Shown: positions 52,124 to 61,101, numbered from the stretch's first letter. The stretch: DNA of 64,000 bases from Corynebacterium minutissimum (GCF_000805675.1 NZ_JSEF01000009.1:20236-84235), one strand, 5' to 3'. Notes: generated by a model from the letters alone, not told the origin. A program made the numbers and translations.

Positions 52124-52851
52124 AAGTTTCTGTAGTCATCCCTGCGCTCAACGAGGAGCGCACCGTGGCGCACGTCGTGCGTGCGTGCCTAGCCGATGAG
52201 CCCCACGAGGTGCTCGTTATTGATGCGGACTCGAGCGATGACACTGCGGCTGAGGCACAGGCAGCAGGAGCTCGGGTGCTGAACTGGCGGGAAATCCTGC
52301 CTGAGGAGCCCCGACCCGGCAAGGGCGAATCCCTCTGGCGCGGCGTGGCGGCAGCTCAAGGCGACATCGTCGTCTTTATTGATGCCGACCTCGAATCCGC
52401 TGCTGCCGGAATGGTCTCCGCGCTCGCCGAGCCTTTCATCGATCCGCATATCCAGATGGTCAAGGCGCGTTACCAGCGCAGCTTTCAAGGAAAGCCCACT
52501 GGCGGTGGACGTGTGACCGAGCTAACCGCCAAGCCGCTGTTGCGGCAGTTCTTTCCGGAGCTCGCGCACATTGACCAGCCTCTCGGCGGCGAATACGCCT
52601 TAAGGCGCGCGGCCGCCATGGAGCTGCCGTTCGTGGAAGGATACGGGGTGGAAGCGGGGCTGCTGGTGGACGTCGCCAAGCGCTATGGCCCCTATGCCCT
52701 CGCCGAGGTGGACCTGGGCACCCGTGCGCACCGCAACCGCCCGCTGGAGGAGCTGGCGCCGATGGCGGACGTGGTGGCGCGCACGATCCTCTCGCGCGCC
52801 GGCGTCATTGGGGCAGTGCCGCAGCGACCACCACTGATGGGTAGGATTTAG
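52120..52851 (+). CDS. gpgS: Glucosyl-3-phosphoglycerate synthase (GT81)
   Basis: A 243-residue retaining GT-A glycosyltransferase that makes glucosyl-3-phosphoglycerate, a precursor of glucosylglycerate and methylglucose lipopolysaccharide. Motifs: VVIPALNEERTVAHVVRACL (about 5-24), EVLVIDADSSDDTAAEAQAAGARV, the RPGKGESLWRGVAAAQGDIVVFIDADLES segment with the DxD-like DAD, GGGRVTELTAKPLLRQFFPEL and LGTRAHRNRPLEEL. It is about 80 residues shorter at the N-terminus than mycobacterial GpgS. ATGA overlap with folP2. The order folP2-gpgS-(Rv1209-like) matches mycobacteria. Confidence 0.9.
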   Translation: MKVSVVIPALNEERTVAHVVRACLADEPHEVLVIDADSSDDTAAEAQAAGARVLNWREILPEEPRPGKGESLWRGVAAAQGDIVVFIDADLESAAAGMVSALAEPFIDPHIQMVKARYQRSFQGKPTGGGRVTELTAKPLLRQFFPELAHIDQPLGGEYALRRAAAMELPFVEGYGVEAGLLVDVAKRYGPYALAEVDLGTRAHRNRPLEELAPMADVVARTILSRAGVIGAVPQRPPLMGRI

Positions 52852-52854
52852 CGC

Positions 52855-53175
52855 ATGATGTCCTGGATTTTGCTCATCGTTGTCCTCATTGCGCTCATCA
52901 TCATCGGTTCATGGGCGTGGGGCAGTATTGTCGGCCGCGGCACCGTTATGGATACCCCAGACGAAGCCGTCGATGTTGACGCCGAAAATCTCCGCGCCCT
53001 GGAGGAGGGCCGCTTCGATGACCTGCGCTTTGACGTGGTTCCGCGCGGTTACCGCCAGGACCAAGTCGACGCGCTTATTGCTGCAGTAGAACGCCGTCTT
53101 ACTGCTCCGCACGGCTCGTCTGCTGTGCCCGCGAGCGTAAACGCGCCGCGTGAGTCTGAAAAAGGGCTAGACTAG
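52855..53175 (+). CDS. DivIVA-motif membrane protein (Rv1209-like)
   Basis: A 106-residue protein with one N-terminal membrane helix (about 3-26, ILLIVVLIALIIIGSWAWGSIVG) and a short cytoplasmic part containing RFDDLRFDVVPRGYRQDQVDALIAAVERRL, which is the DivIVA N-terminal signature (F-x-x-x-x-R-G-Y-x-x-x-x-V-D). It therefore could place itself at curved or polar membrane through a DivIVA-like contact. The function is unknown. It sits 3 nt after gpgS and precedes a DUF3117 gene. Confidence 0.82.
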   Translation: MMSWILLIVVLIALIIIGSWAWGSIVGRGTVMDTPDEAVDVDAENLRALEEGRFDDLRFDVVPRGYRQDQVDALIAAVERRLTAPHGSSAVPASVNAPRESEKGLD

Positions 53176-53210
53176 AAGGACGTTATAACAATAGTCGAAG
53201 GAGACTCACT

Positions 53211-53378
53211 ATGGCAGCGATGAAGCCACGTACTACTGGTGGAGAGATGGAAGCAGTAGAGGAGTCCCGCAAGATCGTCATGCGTATTCCTTCTGACGGG
53301 GGTGGCCGTATCGTCATCGAGCTCAGCAAAGAAGAAGCCGCGCAGCTCGGTTCACTCCTCGTCGCAGTTTCTAGCTAG
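53211..53378 (+). CDS. DUF3117 small protein
   Basis: A 55-residue protein below most length cut-offs: starts MAAMKPRTTGGEMEAVEES, continues RKIVMRIPSDGGGRIVIELSKEEAAQLG and ends AVSS. This is the DUF3117 family of actinobacteria (Rv1211-like), highly conserved and of unknown role. The sequence is rich in charged residues and preferred codons. GAAGGAG (53197-53203) precedes the ATG. It lies between the DivIVA-like gene and the methyltransferase gene, in the mycobacterial order. Confidence 0.92.
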   Translation: MAAMKPRTTGGEMEAVEESRKIVMRIPSDGGGRIVIELSKEEAAQLGSLLVAVSS

Positions 53379-53387
53379 TCTAGGAAC

Positions 53388-54278
53388 ATGCTTTCACATA
53401 TCGTCGATATTCTGGCCGATCCCGCCGATGGCAGCGCCCTCACGGGCGCGGATGACTTTGCTCGCCTCGTCTCGGAGACCGGCCATTCCTATGATGTGGC
53501 CAAGCAGGGTTATGTCACGCTGGCGGCCGGTGCCGGGCTGAAGCACCAAGGTGATGATGCCGCCATGGTGACTGCCCGTGAAACGTACTTAGCCATGGGC
53601 CACTTTGCGCCCTTCGTGGAGGCAGTTACCGGTGCTGTGCAGGACGCCCTGGAGACCCAGGACGAGGCCAGCCATGCCGCGGGTCTGGACGAACATACCG
53701 CTCCCACTCTCCTCGAGGTGGGTGCCGGAACCGGCTACTATCTAGCCCATACCCTGGACTCTATTGAAGGTGCGCGAGGAGTCGGGCTCGACATTTCTAC
53801 GCATGCCGCCAAGCACTTGGCCAAGTCCCATGAGCGCGTGGGTGCCGTGGTGGCGGATGTGTGGGAGCGTCTGCCTATTCGCGATCACTCGATTCACGCC
53901 ATCTCCGTGGTCTTTGCCCCGCGTAACCCGGCGGAATTCCAGCGAGTCCTGGCTCCCGGCGGCGAGGTCATCGTGCTGACCCCGCAGGCAGGCCACCTGG
54001 ATGAGCTGCGCGAGCCGCTTGGCATCCTAGGCGTGGAAGAGGGCAAGGTGGAGCGCCTGTACGCCCAGGCGGAGGGCTTCCTTGAGCAGGCCGCTGAGCC
54101 CGTGGATATTTCTTTCCCTATTATCTTGGACAAGGCGTCCATTGCAGCCCAGGTGGGCATGAGCCCGTCGGCGCGCCACATTAGCCCGGAGGAGCTGGCA
54201 GAGCGTATGGCCGCCCTGCCGCAGTCCTTAACCGTGACGGCACACGCGCGCCTGGACCGCTTCCGTTCGGCGTCCTAA
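53388..54278 (+). CDS. RlmA-type SAM-dependent rRNA methyltransferase, zinc cysteines lost
   Basis: A 296-residue protein. The N-terminal GHSYDVAKQGYVTLAAG (about 31-47) is the RlmA/RrmA/TlrB signature, and the class I methyltransferase core has TLLEVGAGTGYYLAH (about 107-120), GLDISTHAAKHLAK and VFAPRNPAEFQRVLAPGG. Typical RlmA begins with a zinc ribbon of four cysteines before the GHSFDVA motif; no Cys is present in the first 40 residues here (DILADPADGSALTG stands in its place). The enzyme would methylate G745/G748 of 23S rRNA; loss of the zinc site leaves this uncertain. A terminator hairpin follows. Confidence 0.82.
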   Translation: MLSHIVDILADPADGSALTGADDFARLVSETGHSYDVAKQGYVTLAAGAGLKHQGDDAAMVTARETYLAMGHFAPFVEAVTGAVQDALETQDEASHAAGLDEHTAPTLLEVGAGTGYYLAHTLDSIEGARGVGLDISTHAAKHLAKSHERVGAVVADVWERLPIRDHSIHAISVVFAPRNPAEFQRVLAPGGEVIVLTPQAGHLDELREPLGILGVEEGKVERLYAQAEGFLEQAAEPVDISFPIILDKASIAAQVGMSPSARHISPEELAERMAALPQSLTVTAHARLDRFRSAS

Positions 54279-54287
54279 ACGCCGAAC
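54265..54287. terminator. Terminator between convergent RlmA-like and GH32-like genes
   Basis: GTTCGGCGT (54265-54273) and ACGCCGAAC (54279-54287) form a perfect 9-bp stem with a CCTAA loop that includes the stop codon of the upstream gene. Symmetry allows it to act on both strands. Confidence 0.75.
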
Positions 54288-54299
54288 GACCGAATCCCG

Positions 54300-55757
54300 C
54301 TAGGAGCGCTTGGATCCCTTACGGTTCCAGGACTGCTCAATAACGGCCTCACCCTCCGTGTTGACCTCGATGGCGGAGCAGCCGCCCTCGAAGTAGACGC
54401 GGGAGCTCATAGCAACGAGGCCGCCGTCGACGAAGACCTCCACGCTCGCACCATCCTGAATGATGGTGAGCGTGTCGGAGTCTCCCTCCGCCAGTGGGGC
54501 CACGGCCGGAGCGGAATCCTTGAAGTAGTGATCGAAGGCCTTGGACATCGAACGGTCTAGGCTGATCTCGTCCCCGGTGTGGCGTATCACGGCGGCTGGA
54601 TCACCGGAGCCATCAAGCAGCGTCACAGTAACGCTGGAGTTTTCCGGAACCTCAAGAACGCCGGTCCAGGACTGCGCGTAGTCAGACAGCTTCACCGCAT
54701 CCGGCAAACCCTGCGCAGGGGTCTGGTAGAGTACACCGCCCTGCAGAGTCACCGCGCGCGGCAGCGAGAGGCTGTTTGCCCAGCCTTCGGCCTCCCACGT
54801 CGGGTGCTTCGAGGCATCATCACCGCGACCATTGCCGTTGAGCAGTCCCAGAATGACCGCGCGGTCATAGCGGCATTCCTGGGCAATCGTGCCCGTGGTG
54901 GTGTTGGTATTGCGCGGACGGGAGAAATCGTGGCCAAAGTCAACGCGCTGGAATCCCTTGGCCACGGTGAACTCGGTGCCATCGAGGCGGCCCACGATGT
55001 AGCCGGACACGTCACGGCCGGCGCGCTCCAAGGTGACGAAGAGGACGTCGTAGATTTCTCCGTCTACTTCATCGCGCAGGCGAACCAGACGCGGTGAGAC
55101 CACCGGCGGAATGGGGGAGGTTGCTGGAACCTCGCCCTCATTGAACCCTGGGTCACCGTTGAAACTCAGCTTGCCCAGCAGGGACCACGATTCACCATTA
55201 GGGCTTTCGAGGATAACCGGAACGGGGGCATCAGCATCACCGGTCAGGGCCAGCATAAGCCAGCCATCGTGGCCTTCCTCGCGATCCTCCTTGGCCCAAT
55301 CGGGCACCACAGACGGCGAGCGGAAGCGGTCAAAATCAGTATGAGCTCCTACGGCCTCACCGAAGCGAACCACGTCCGGGTCTAGAGCAGTTGGGTCATC
55401 AGAGACGACACATTCGTCGGCGTAGTCGGTATAGCGTGCCAAACGCACGCTGGTGCCCACGGACGTCACGGATGTGAAGTACAAGTTGAGAGCATCCTGA
55501 CCTTCCGCAACGGAGCCGGCGCGCAGGGAAAGCTCACCGCCGACGGGGGCTAGGACATCATCGCAGTCCAGCCACGCGAACGGCGTTTCTTCGGAGAAGG
55601 TGTGTCCCCAGCGGGCCGGTTGGCCGGGCTCGGGGCGGTATTGGTGGAACAAGTGCCACGTATCACCATCGCGGACGATGCCGGCGGGCGCATCGAGGAT
55701 ACCGCTATCGGGGACGAAATGAATTTCTGGTCGGTGTTGTTGTTGGGGTTGCGTCAC
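54300..55757 (-). CDS. Degenerate GH32 (beta-fructosidase family) protein
   Basis: A 485-residue protein with GH32 architecture: a five-bladed propeller (about 8-330) and a C-terminal beta-sandwich (about 350-480). Landmarks are PEIHFVPDSGILDAPAGIVRDGDTWHLFHQYRPEPGQPARWGHTFSE (the WMNDPNG region), FDRFRSPSVVPDW (the FRDP region) and SASVEVFVDGGLVAMSSRVYF (sandwich). The NDPNG nucleophile motif reads LDAPAG, FRDP reads FRSP, and the WECP acid/base site reads VVSPR, so the usual catalytic Asp and Glu residues of the second and third motifs are absent. It may be inactive or have new function. It is 12 nt downstream of the leftward glgA gene, hence probably co-transcribed with glycogen synthesis. 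Confidence 0.82.
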   Translation of the reverse strand: MTQPQQQHRPEIHFVPDSGILDAPAGIVRDGDTWHLFHQYRPEPGQPARWGHTFSEETPFAWLDCDDVLAPVGGELSLRAGSVAEGQDALNLYFTSVTSVGTSVRLARYTDYADECVVSDDPTALDPDVVRFGEAVGAHTDFDRFRSPSVVPDWAKEDREEGHDGWLMLALTGDADAPVPVILESPNGESWSLLGKLSFNGDPGFNEGEVPATSPIPPVVSPRLVRLRDEVDGEIYDVLFVTLERAGRDVSGYIVGRLDGTEFTVAKGFQRVDFGHDFSRPRNTNTTTGTIAQECRYDRAVILGLLNGNGRGDDASKHPTWEAEGWANSLSLPRAVTLQGGVLYQTPAQGLPDAVKLSDYAQSWTGVLEVPENSSVTVTLLDGSGDPAAVIRHTGDEISLDRSMSKAFDHYFKDSAPAVAPLAEGDSDTLTIIQDGASVEVFVDGGLVAMSSRVYFEGGCSAIEVNTEGEAVIEQSWNRKGSKRS

Positions 55758-55768
55758 GGCAGTCCTTC

Positions 55769-56929
55769 CTACATCAACGAGCGGTAAATGTCCACGGTCT
55801 GCTGTGCGATGGTGGCCCAGGAGAACTCACGAATAGCGCGCTCACGTCCGGACGTGCCGAAGCGTTGTGCCAGCTCAGCGTCCGCAGCTACACGGTTGAC
55901 CGCAGCAGCAATATCGGCCTCGAACGTGGCTTCATCGGCAGCGTCAAAGTGGACGAGGACACCGGTCTCGTCGTCGACGACGACCTCCGGAATGCCGCCA
56001 ACATCAGAAGCCACGACGGCCGTGCCGCAGGCCATAGCCTCGAGATTGACAATACCCAGCGGCTCGTAAATGGAGGGACACACGAACACATCCGCGCCGG
56101 AGTACACCTGCTTAATTTCTTCGCGGGAGAGCATCTCCTTGACCCAAAACACGCCATCGCGCTGTGCACGTAGCTCTTCGACGAGCGCCTCGGTTTCTGC
56201 GGCAATCTCCGGGGTATCTGGAGCGCCCGCACAGAGTACGAGCTGGATATCCTCATCGAAGCTCTGCGCGGCTTTAAGGAGGTGTTTTACGCCCTTCTGC
56301 CGGGTAATACGACCCACGAAGGCGGCGATGGGGCGCTGCTTGTCGACGCCCAACCTATCCAGCACCGGCGCCTCTCCCGGTTGCCAGATCTCAGTGTCGA
56401 TGCCGTTAAGGACGACGTGGACCTTGTCGGCAGAAATACGCGGGTAGGCCTCGAGGATGGACTCTTTCATGCCGGCTGAGACCGCAATGACGGCATCGGC
56501 GTATTCCATGGCATTTTTCTCTGACCAGGAGGAGATTTCATAGCCTCCGCCAAGCTGCTCCCGCTTCCACGGGCGGTGCGGCTCCAAGGAGTGCGCGGTG
56601 ACAACGTGCGGGATGTCATACAGGCGGCCAGCGAGGTGTCCACCCAAGCCGGTGTACCACGTGTGGGAGTGGGCCACGTCGATGTCGGACGCTGCGTTAG
56701 CCATGCGCAGTCCCGTGGACAGGGTCTGGATCGCAGCGTTTGCCTCAGTGTCCTTCAGTTCAGGGTCGACTCCATGCACAAAGACGTCCTCTTCATCGCG
56801 CGGGGACCCCATGCAGTGAACAGAAACGTCAATAATGTCACGCATAAATCGGGTCAGCTCCGCAACGTGCACACCCGCTCCGCCGTAGATTTCCGGCGGG
56901 TACTCCTTAGAAAAAATTCCGGCTCTCAT
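55769..56929 (-). CDS. glgA: Actinobacterial glycogen synthase (GT4-type, GlgA)
   Basis: A 386-residue glycosyltransferase of the GT4 family. It begins MRAGIFSKEYPPEIYGGAGVHVAEL and shows HSLEPHRPWKREQLGGGYEISSWSEKNAMEYADAVIAVSAG, FVGRITRQKGVKHLLKA and the donor-binding EPLGIVNLEAMACGTAVVASDVGGIPEVV (about 300-330). This group in corynebacteria and mycobacteria uses ADP-glucose (or makes maltose-1-phosphate, as GlgM) for alpha-glucan. The ATG at 56929 is the natural start; the longer frame enters the glgC region. It is divergent from glgC, with 154 nt between starts. Confidence 0.93.
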   Translation of the reverse strand: MRAGIFSKEYPPEIYGGAGVHVAELTRFMRDIIDVSVHCMGSPRDEEDVFVHGVDPELKDTEANAAIQTLSTGLRMANAASDIDVAHSHTWYTGLGGHLAGRLYDIPHVVTAHSLEPHRPWKREQLGGGYEISSWSEKNAMEYADAVIAVSAGMKESILEAYPRISADKVHVVLNGIDTEIWQPGEAPVLDRLGVDKQRPIAAFVGRITRQKGVKHLLKAAQSFDEDIQLVLCAGAPDTPEIAAETEALVEELRAQRDGVFWVKEMLSREEIKQVYSGADVFVCPSIYEPLGIVNLEAMACGTAVVASDVGGIPEVVVDDETGVLVHFDAADEATFEADIAAAVNRVAADAELAQRFGTSGRERAIREFSWATIAQQTVDIYRSLM

Positions 56930-57083
56930 ACCCTCCCAGAATACGGATCTTCCCCTGCGCGCGCAGAAGGTCAGCGAAAGGGCAGTAGTAGGGCAGACGT
57001 GATTCTGCGCGACCCCGATGGCGGGGGTGAAAACCTGCATCTTTTCCCTGCAGAATGTGGAAAAACTCGTTAGATTGGGTGTC

Positions 57084-58301
57084 GTGAGAAGCCTTCCTAA
57101 CGTCCTTGCTATTGTCCTCGCCGGCGGCGAGGGAAAGCGCCTCTTCCCCCTGACTGAAGACCGCGCTAAGCCCGCCGTTCCGTTTGGTGGTTCCTACCGC
57201 CTCATTGACTTCGTGTTGTCTAACCTCGTCAACGCCGGTTTCTTGAAGATTGCCGTGCTGACTCAGTACAAGTCCCACTCCCTGGACCGCCACATTTCCC
57301 AGGCGTGGAACTTGTCGGGGCCGACACCGCAGTTCATCGCCTCCGTCCCGGCCCAGCAGCGCCGCGGTAAGCGCTGGTACAACGGTTCGGCCGATGCCAT
57401 CCTGCAGTCGTTGAACCTCATCTATGACGAGAAGCCTGATTACGTCATCGTCTTCGGCGCGGACCACGTCTACCGTATGGATCCGGCTCAGATGGTGGAG
57501 GAGCACATCGCTACGGGTCTGGACTGCTCTGTCGCGGGTATTCGTGTTCCGCGCTCGGAAGCTACCGCCTTCGGTTGCATTCAGGCAGACGGTATGGGCA
57601 CCATCACGTCCTTCGTGGAGAAACCTGCTGACCCGCCAGCTACTCCGGATGACCCGAACATGACTTATGCGTCGATGGGCAACTACGTCTTCACTACCGA
57701 GGCCCTCATTGAGGCCCTCCTGCAGGATGAGAAGAATGAGGAATCTGCCCACGATATGGGTGGTGACATCATCCCGTACTTCGTGGAGCGCCAGCAGGCG
57801 CACGTCTATGACTTCATGTCTAATGAGGTCCCCGGCTCCACGGAGCGCGACCATGGTTACTGGCGTGATGTCGGTACCATCGATTCCTTCTATGAGGCGC
57901 ATATGGACATGATTTCCGTGCACCCCATTTTCAATCTGTACAACCGCTCATGGCCAATTCATTCCACGGATGATTCCAACTTCCCGCCGGCCAAGTTCGT
58001 GCAGAACGGTATTGCCCAGTCCTCGATGGTGGCCCCTGGCTGCATCGTCTCCGGCGGTACTGTGCGCAACTCGGTGCTGGCTTCCGACGTTCACGTGGCC
58101 GACGGTGCGACGGTCGAAGGATCCGTCATTCTCCCCGGCGTGCGCATCGGCCGCGGTGCCGTGGTGCGCCGCGCCATCTTGGACAAGAACGTCGTCGTGA
58201 GCGACGGCGCCATTATCGGTGTGGACCGTGAGCGCGATGAGCAGCGCTTCAAGGTTTCCGATGGCGGCGTGGTTGTCGTGGGCAAGAACGAGAAGGTTTA
58301 A
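57084..58301 (+). CDS. glgC: Glucose-1-phosphate adenylyltransferase
   Basis: A 405-residue nucleotidyltransferase that makes ADP-glucose. The N-terminal pyrophosphorylase domain has [47 protein letters not shown] (about 8-55), [13 protein letters not shown] (about 102-114), [13 protein letters not shown] (about 128-140) and [10 protein letters not shown]. The left-handed beta-helix at the C-terminus (about 315-400) has [29 protein letters not shown]. The GTG at 57084 gives the normal N-terminus ([14 protein letters not shown]); the frame from 57018 overlaps regulatory DNA. Together with glgA and the GH32-like gene it makes a small glucan locus. Confidence 0.94.
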   Translation: MRSLPNVLAIVLAGGEGKRLFPLTEDRAKPAVPFGGSYRLIDFVLSNLVNAGFLKIAVLTQYKSHSLDRHISQAWNLSGPTPQFIASVPAQQRRGKRWYNGSADAILQSLNLIYDEKPDYVIVFGADHVYRMDPAQMVEEHIATGLDCSVAGIRVPRSEATAFGCIQADGMGTITSFVEKPADPPATPDDPNMTYASMGNYVFTTEALIEALLQDEKNEESAHDMGGDIIPYFVERQQAHVYDFMSNEVPGSTERDHGYWRDVGTIDSFYEAHMDMISVHPIFNLYNRSWPIHSTDDSNFPPAKFVQNGIAQSSMVAPGCIVSGGTVRNSVLASDVHVADGATVEGSVILPGVRIGRGAVVRRAILDKNVVVSDGAIIGVDRERDEQRFKVSDGGVVVVGKNEKV

Positions 58302-58374
58302 CTCAGTCCACACCACGACCCCAGACCGGAACCAGCCCCTCGACCAAGACCAAAGGGAGGGCGCAAGGACAACA

Positions 58375-58419
58375 ATCCCGGCCTCTTCACCCCACACAAG
58401 GGGGGAGGAGAGCCGGGAT
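58375..58419. terminator. Long terminator hairpin after glgC
   Basis: ATCCCGGCCTCTTCACCCC and GGGGGGAGGAGAGCCGGGAT are nearly complementary across 17-18 bp with an ACACAA loop. A T-rich run (ATTTATTC) follows on the + strand. It is suited to terminate glgC and, by symmetry, the leftward O-methyltransferase gene. Confidence 0.85.
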
Positions 58420-58438
58420 ATTTATTCGCCTTGGTGAA

Positions 58439-59098
58439 TTAAAGCTTGGTCACGAGGGTGAGCCCCGCACCATATGGCAGGCGCGTGACGGCCGCGCCCT
58501 CGAGGGAACGCGCAATTTCGTCGGCCTCACGGGCAGCGGCGGTGTCGCGGTCAGTGCGCGAGCTATCAGCCACGGTGCCATCCAGCAGCGAGTTCGCGAG
58601 CACCAACGTGCCGTGCTGGTGTAGGAGCGGCCAGGCGGCCTTCACCAGCGCGGGCATGTCGAGGGCAGGTACCTCGGCGTAGATGACCTGGTAGGTGTCG
58701 TTGGCCAAACGCCCCATGATGTCGAGCGGACGTGAGGGCAGGAAGCGCCCGCGGCTAGAGGAGTAGCCGGCATCGCGGAAGGTCTGCTTTGCGCTGGCTT
58801 GGTGCTCAGCTTCCGGATCAATACAGGTGAGAATGCCGTTCTCCGACATTCCGGCGAGAAGGTAGAGGCCCACTACCGAGGCCGCCGGGGTAATCGCTAC
58901 CGCCTGGGGGCGCGACGTCGTTCCAGAGGAGACTGCCGCCAGGGTACTCAGTAGCTGTCCGGTGGATTCATCCGGAACCGGCAGTCCGTATTCCTCTGCG
59001 TGGGCGCGGGCGCTGGTGAGCGCTTCCGATACCTCGCTGGTGGATTCGATAAAAGATCGCAGTGCGTCATAAGCCGTAGTAGTCACAGTGAAAACCAT
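58439..59098 (-). CDS. O-methyltransferase-like protein (Rv1220c-like)
   Basis: A 219-residue class I methyltransferase of the catechol-O-methyltransferase/MdmC-like family, as in mycobacterial Rv1220c, which also lies next to sigE. The cores are PQAVAITPAASVVGLYLLAGMSENGILTCIDPE (SAM site, with PAAS replacing the usual GxxxGxS) and RPLDIMGRLANDTYQVIYAEVPALDMPALVKAAWPLLHQHGTLVLANSLLDG. The glycine-rich loop is weak, so SAM binding is not fully certain. The ATG at 59098 was chosen since further upstream in-frame starts lie in the sigE promoter region. Function unknown. Confidence 0.82.
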   Translation of the reverse strand: MVFTVTTTAYDALRSFIESTSEVSEALTSARAHAEEYGLPVPDESTGQLLSTLAAVSSGTTSRPQAVAITPAASVVGLYLLAGMSENGILTCIDPEAEHQASAKQTFRDAGYSSSRGRFLPSRPLDIMGRLANDTYQVIYAEVPALDMPALVKAAWPLLHQHGTLVLANSLLDGTVADSSRTDRDTAAAREADEIARSLEGAAVTRLPYGAGLTLVTKL

Positions 59099-59240
59099 AG
59101 TGAAAGGACCGTGGCTGTGGGACAAGAATCGCGCAGGATGCAGTGTCCAATGTGACGCGAGTAGCGCATGAAACCTGTGGTATGGATTCACAGGGTGCTC
59201 ACAGTACTGTGGCTGGAGTTTCCGTGCTGTCTATAGAAAG

Positions 59241-59912
59241 ATGATCGTCATGACAAAAAAGCAGCGCGAGAATGAACCCCCGCTCAGCTCTGAAGAACAG
59301 ATCAGCACCGTCGAAGAGCACACTGCTGAAGCTGAAGAGCTTACGGGTACTGCCGCGTTTGATGCCGGTGAAGCTGACATGCCCTCGTGGGGCGAGCTGG
59401 TGGCCGAGCATGCTGATGGTGTCTACCGCTTGGCGTACCGCCTCTCCGGTAACCAACACGATGCCGAAGACCTGACGCAGGAAACCTTCATGCGCGTCTT
59501 CCGCTCTCTGGACAAGTACCAGGCCGGTACGTTCCAGGGTTGGTTGCACCGCATCACCACTAACCTCTTCCTCGATATGGTGCGCCACCGCTCCAAGATT
59601 CGTATGGAGGCCCTGCCGGAGGATTACGAGCGCGTACCTGGCACTGACATGACCCCGGAGCAGGCCTACTCGGTGGCTAACTTGGACCCGGCGCTGCAGT
59701 CGGCTCTGGATAACTTGGCTCTGGACTTCCGTGTCGCCGTGGTTCTCTGTGATGTCGTGGGCATGAGCTATGACGAGATTGCCGAAACCCTCGGTGTAAA
59801 GATGGGTACTGTGCGCTCCCGTATTCACCGTGGCCGCTCACAGCTGCGTGCCGCACTGGAGAAGGAGGCACAGACCAACGCGGACACCCGCAGCCTCCTG
59901 CGTACGCGCTAA
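59241..59912 (+). CDS. sigE: ECF sigma factor SigE
   Basis: A 223-residue ECF sigma factor for envelope/heat stress. Region 2 is [44 protein letters not shown] with the [19 protein letters not shown] end; region 4 is [53 protein letters not shown]. The acidic N-terminus (about 1-55) is rich in Glu. The gene is followed by its likely zinc anti-sigma factor. The context O-MT-sigE-rseA-tatB-mrp equals Rv1220c-Rv1221-Rv1222-Rv1224-Rv1229c. Start at ATG 59241, or ATG 59250. Confidence 0.95.
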   Translation: MIVMTKKQRENEPPLSSEEQISTVEEHTAEAEELTGTAAFDAGEADMPSWGELVAEHADGVYRLAYRLSGNQHDAEDLTQETFMRVFRSLDKYQAGTFQGWLHRITTNLFLDMVRHRSKIRMEALPEDYERVPGTDMTPEQAYSVANLDPALQSALDNLALDFRVAVVLCDVVGMSYDEIAETLGVKMGTVRSRIHRGRSQLRAALEKEAQTNADTRSLLRTR

Positions 59913-59988
59913 AGCTAGACTTGGCCAACAACTAGCCCCCTCGGTAGAGGGAGCGGCCCGAGGATTGAGGATGAAAGGAGAACGTTCC

Positions 59989-60438
59989 GTGGACTCGTTA
60001 GACGGCAAGCCTCACGAACGTTCCTTTTCCTTGCCCGGCATCTTTACGGAGGCACAGGCCAAGGTTCGTGACAAAGCTAAGGCTCGCGCACAGCGCGCGG
60101 ACACCATCGGGCACTTGGGCCCGGAAGCTATCGTGGCTTTCGTAGATGGGGAGATGCCCGCCAAGTACGCTCACCGCGTCCGCGTCCACCTCGTGCACTG
60201 TGCCGAGTGCCGCGCCGAAATTCACCACCAGCGCAACGCCTCCGAGTGGGTACGTGAATGCAGCGTGGAATCGCACGTGCGGGCCCCGGAATCCCTCATG
60301 GCCAAACTGACCGGCATCGCCCACCAGGGAGCGGGTCCAGGTCCTGATGCGGAGGAACCTGCCTGCCAGCCGCGCCAGGATTTCTTGGACAAAGTGGAGA
60401 TGGTGATGCGCGCTATTAAGCACAATCAGCGCGGCTGA
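59989..60438 (+). CDS. rseA: Anti-sigma factor of SigE (ZAS type, RseA/CseE)
   Basis: A 149-residue cytoplasmic anti-sigma factor. It contains the ZAS zinc motif HLVHCAECRAEIHHQ (His-x3-Cys-x2-Cys), which releases sigma on oxidation or in response to PknB phosphorylation in mycobacteria. The segment LGPEAIVAFVDGEMPAKYAHRVRVHL is a typical ZAS lead. I prefer the GTG at 59989, preceded by AAAGGAG at a distance of 8; an ATG at 59971 has a poor site. The gene lies 76 nt after sigE and before tatB. Role by homology. Confidence 0.85.
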   Translation: MDSLDGKPHERSFSLPGIFTEAQAKVRDKAKARAQRADTIGHLGPEAIVAFVDGEMPAKYAHRVRVHLVHCAECRAEIHHQRNASEWVRECSVESHVRAPESLMAKLTGIAHQGAGPGPDAEEPACQPRQDFLDKVEMVMRAIKHNQRG

Positions 60439-60516
60439 GTCGGAGGGAGCGCTTATACTCTGTGAGCGCGGCATGCTCGTCCCAGATCCTGCCGGCAAAG
60501 TGGTTAAGATAGTTTC

Positions 60517-61101
60517 GTGTTTTCCTCAATCGGTTGGCTGGAGATCATCACTATTGTTCTCCTTGGCCTCGTCATCATTGGTCCGGAGCGCCTCCCCGGC
60601 GTGATTATGGACGTGCGTGCGGCCATCTACGCGGCGCGCAAGGCCATCAACAATGCCAAAGCGGAGCTCAATGGTGAGATGAACGGATTGGGTGCGGAAT
60701 TCGATGACCTCCGCGTTCCTTTAAGCCAGGCGGCGGAATGGACGCGCTTGGGACCACGTGGTGTCATCACAAAGGCGCTTTTCGACGGCGACGATTCCGC
60801 CTGGGATGATTTCAACCCCAAGAAGATGGCTGAGGACATTAAGCACAGCACGGACCCTGCGCAGAAGGACATGCCGTCTCCTGCGACCCAGACCGGACAG
60901 GCGCCACAGCAGACTGGCGGGCCACAGCCAGCAGCGCAGCCTCCGACGGAGCAGCAAGCACAGCAGCCAGGTCGCCCGACGTTTGATTACTCCCAGATTT
61001 ACGCCGACCCCAACGCCAGCGCCCCTGAGACAGAGCAACCCCCGCGCGGCGGGAATGCATCCACCGGCGAGGGCAACGTCTCCTGGAAAGACGTCACGTA
61101 A
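60517..61101 (+). CDS. tatB: Sec-independent protein translocase TatB
   Basis: A 194-residue Tat translocase subunit. It starts MFSSIGWLEIITIVLLGLVIIGPERLPGVIMDVRAAIYAARKAINNAK: a short hydrophobic helix (about 6-22), the GPERLP hinge and the amphipathic helix. A long polar Gln/Pro-rich tail (about 115-180) replaces the C-terminal part. GTG start with weak site. TatB in actinobacteria is near sigE; tatA and tatC are elsewhere. Its presence shows the organism exports folded proteins, although the formate dehydrogenase here has no Tat signal. Confidence 0.94.
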   Translation: MFSSIGWLEIITIVLLGLVIIGPERLPGVIMDVRAAIYAARKAINNAKAELNGEMNGLGAEFDDLRVPLSQAAEWTRLGPRGVITKALFDGDDSAWDDFNPKKMAEDIKHSTDPAQKDMPSPATQTGQAPQQTGGPQPAAQPPTEQQAQQPGRPTFDYSQIYADPNASAPETEQPPRGGNASTGEGNVSWKDVT

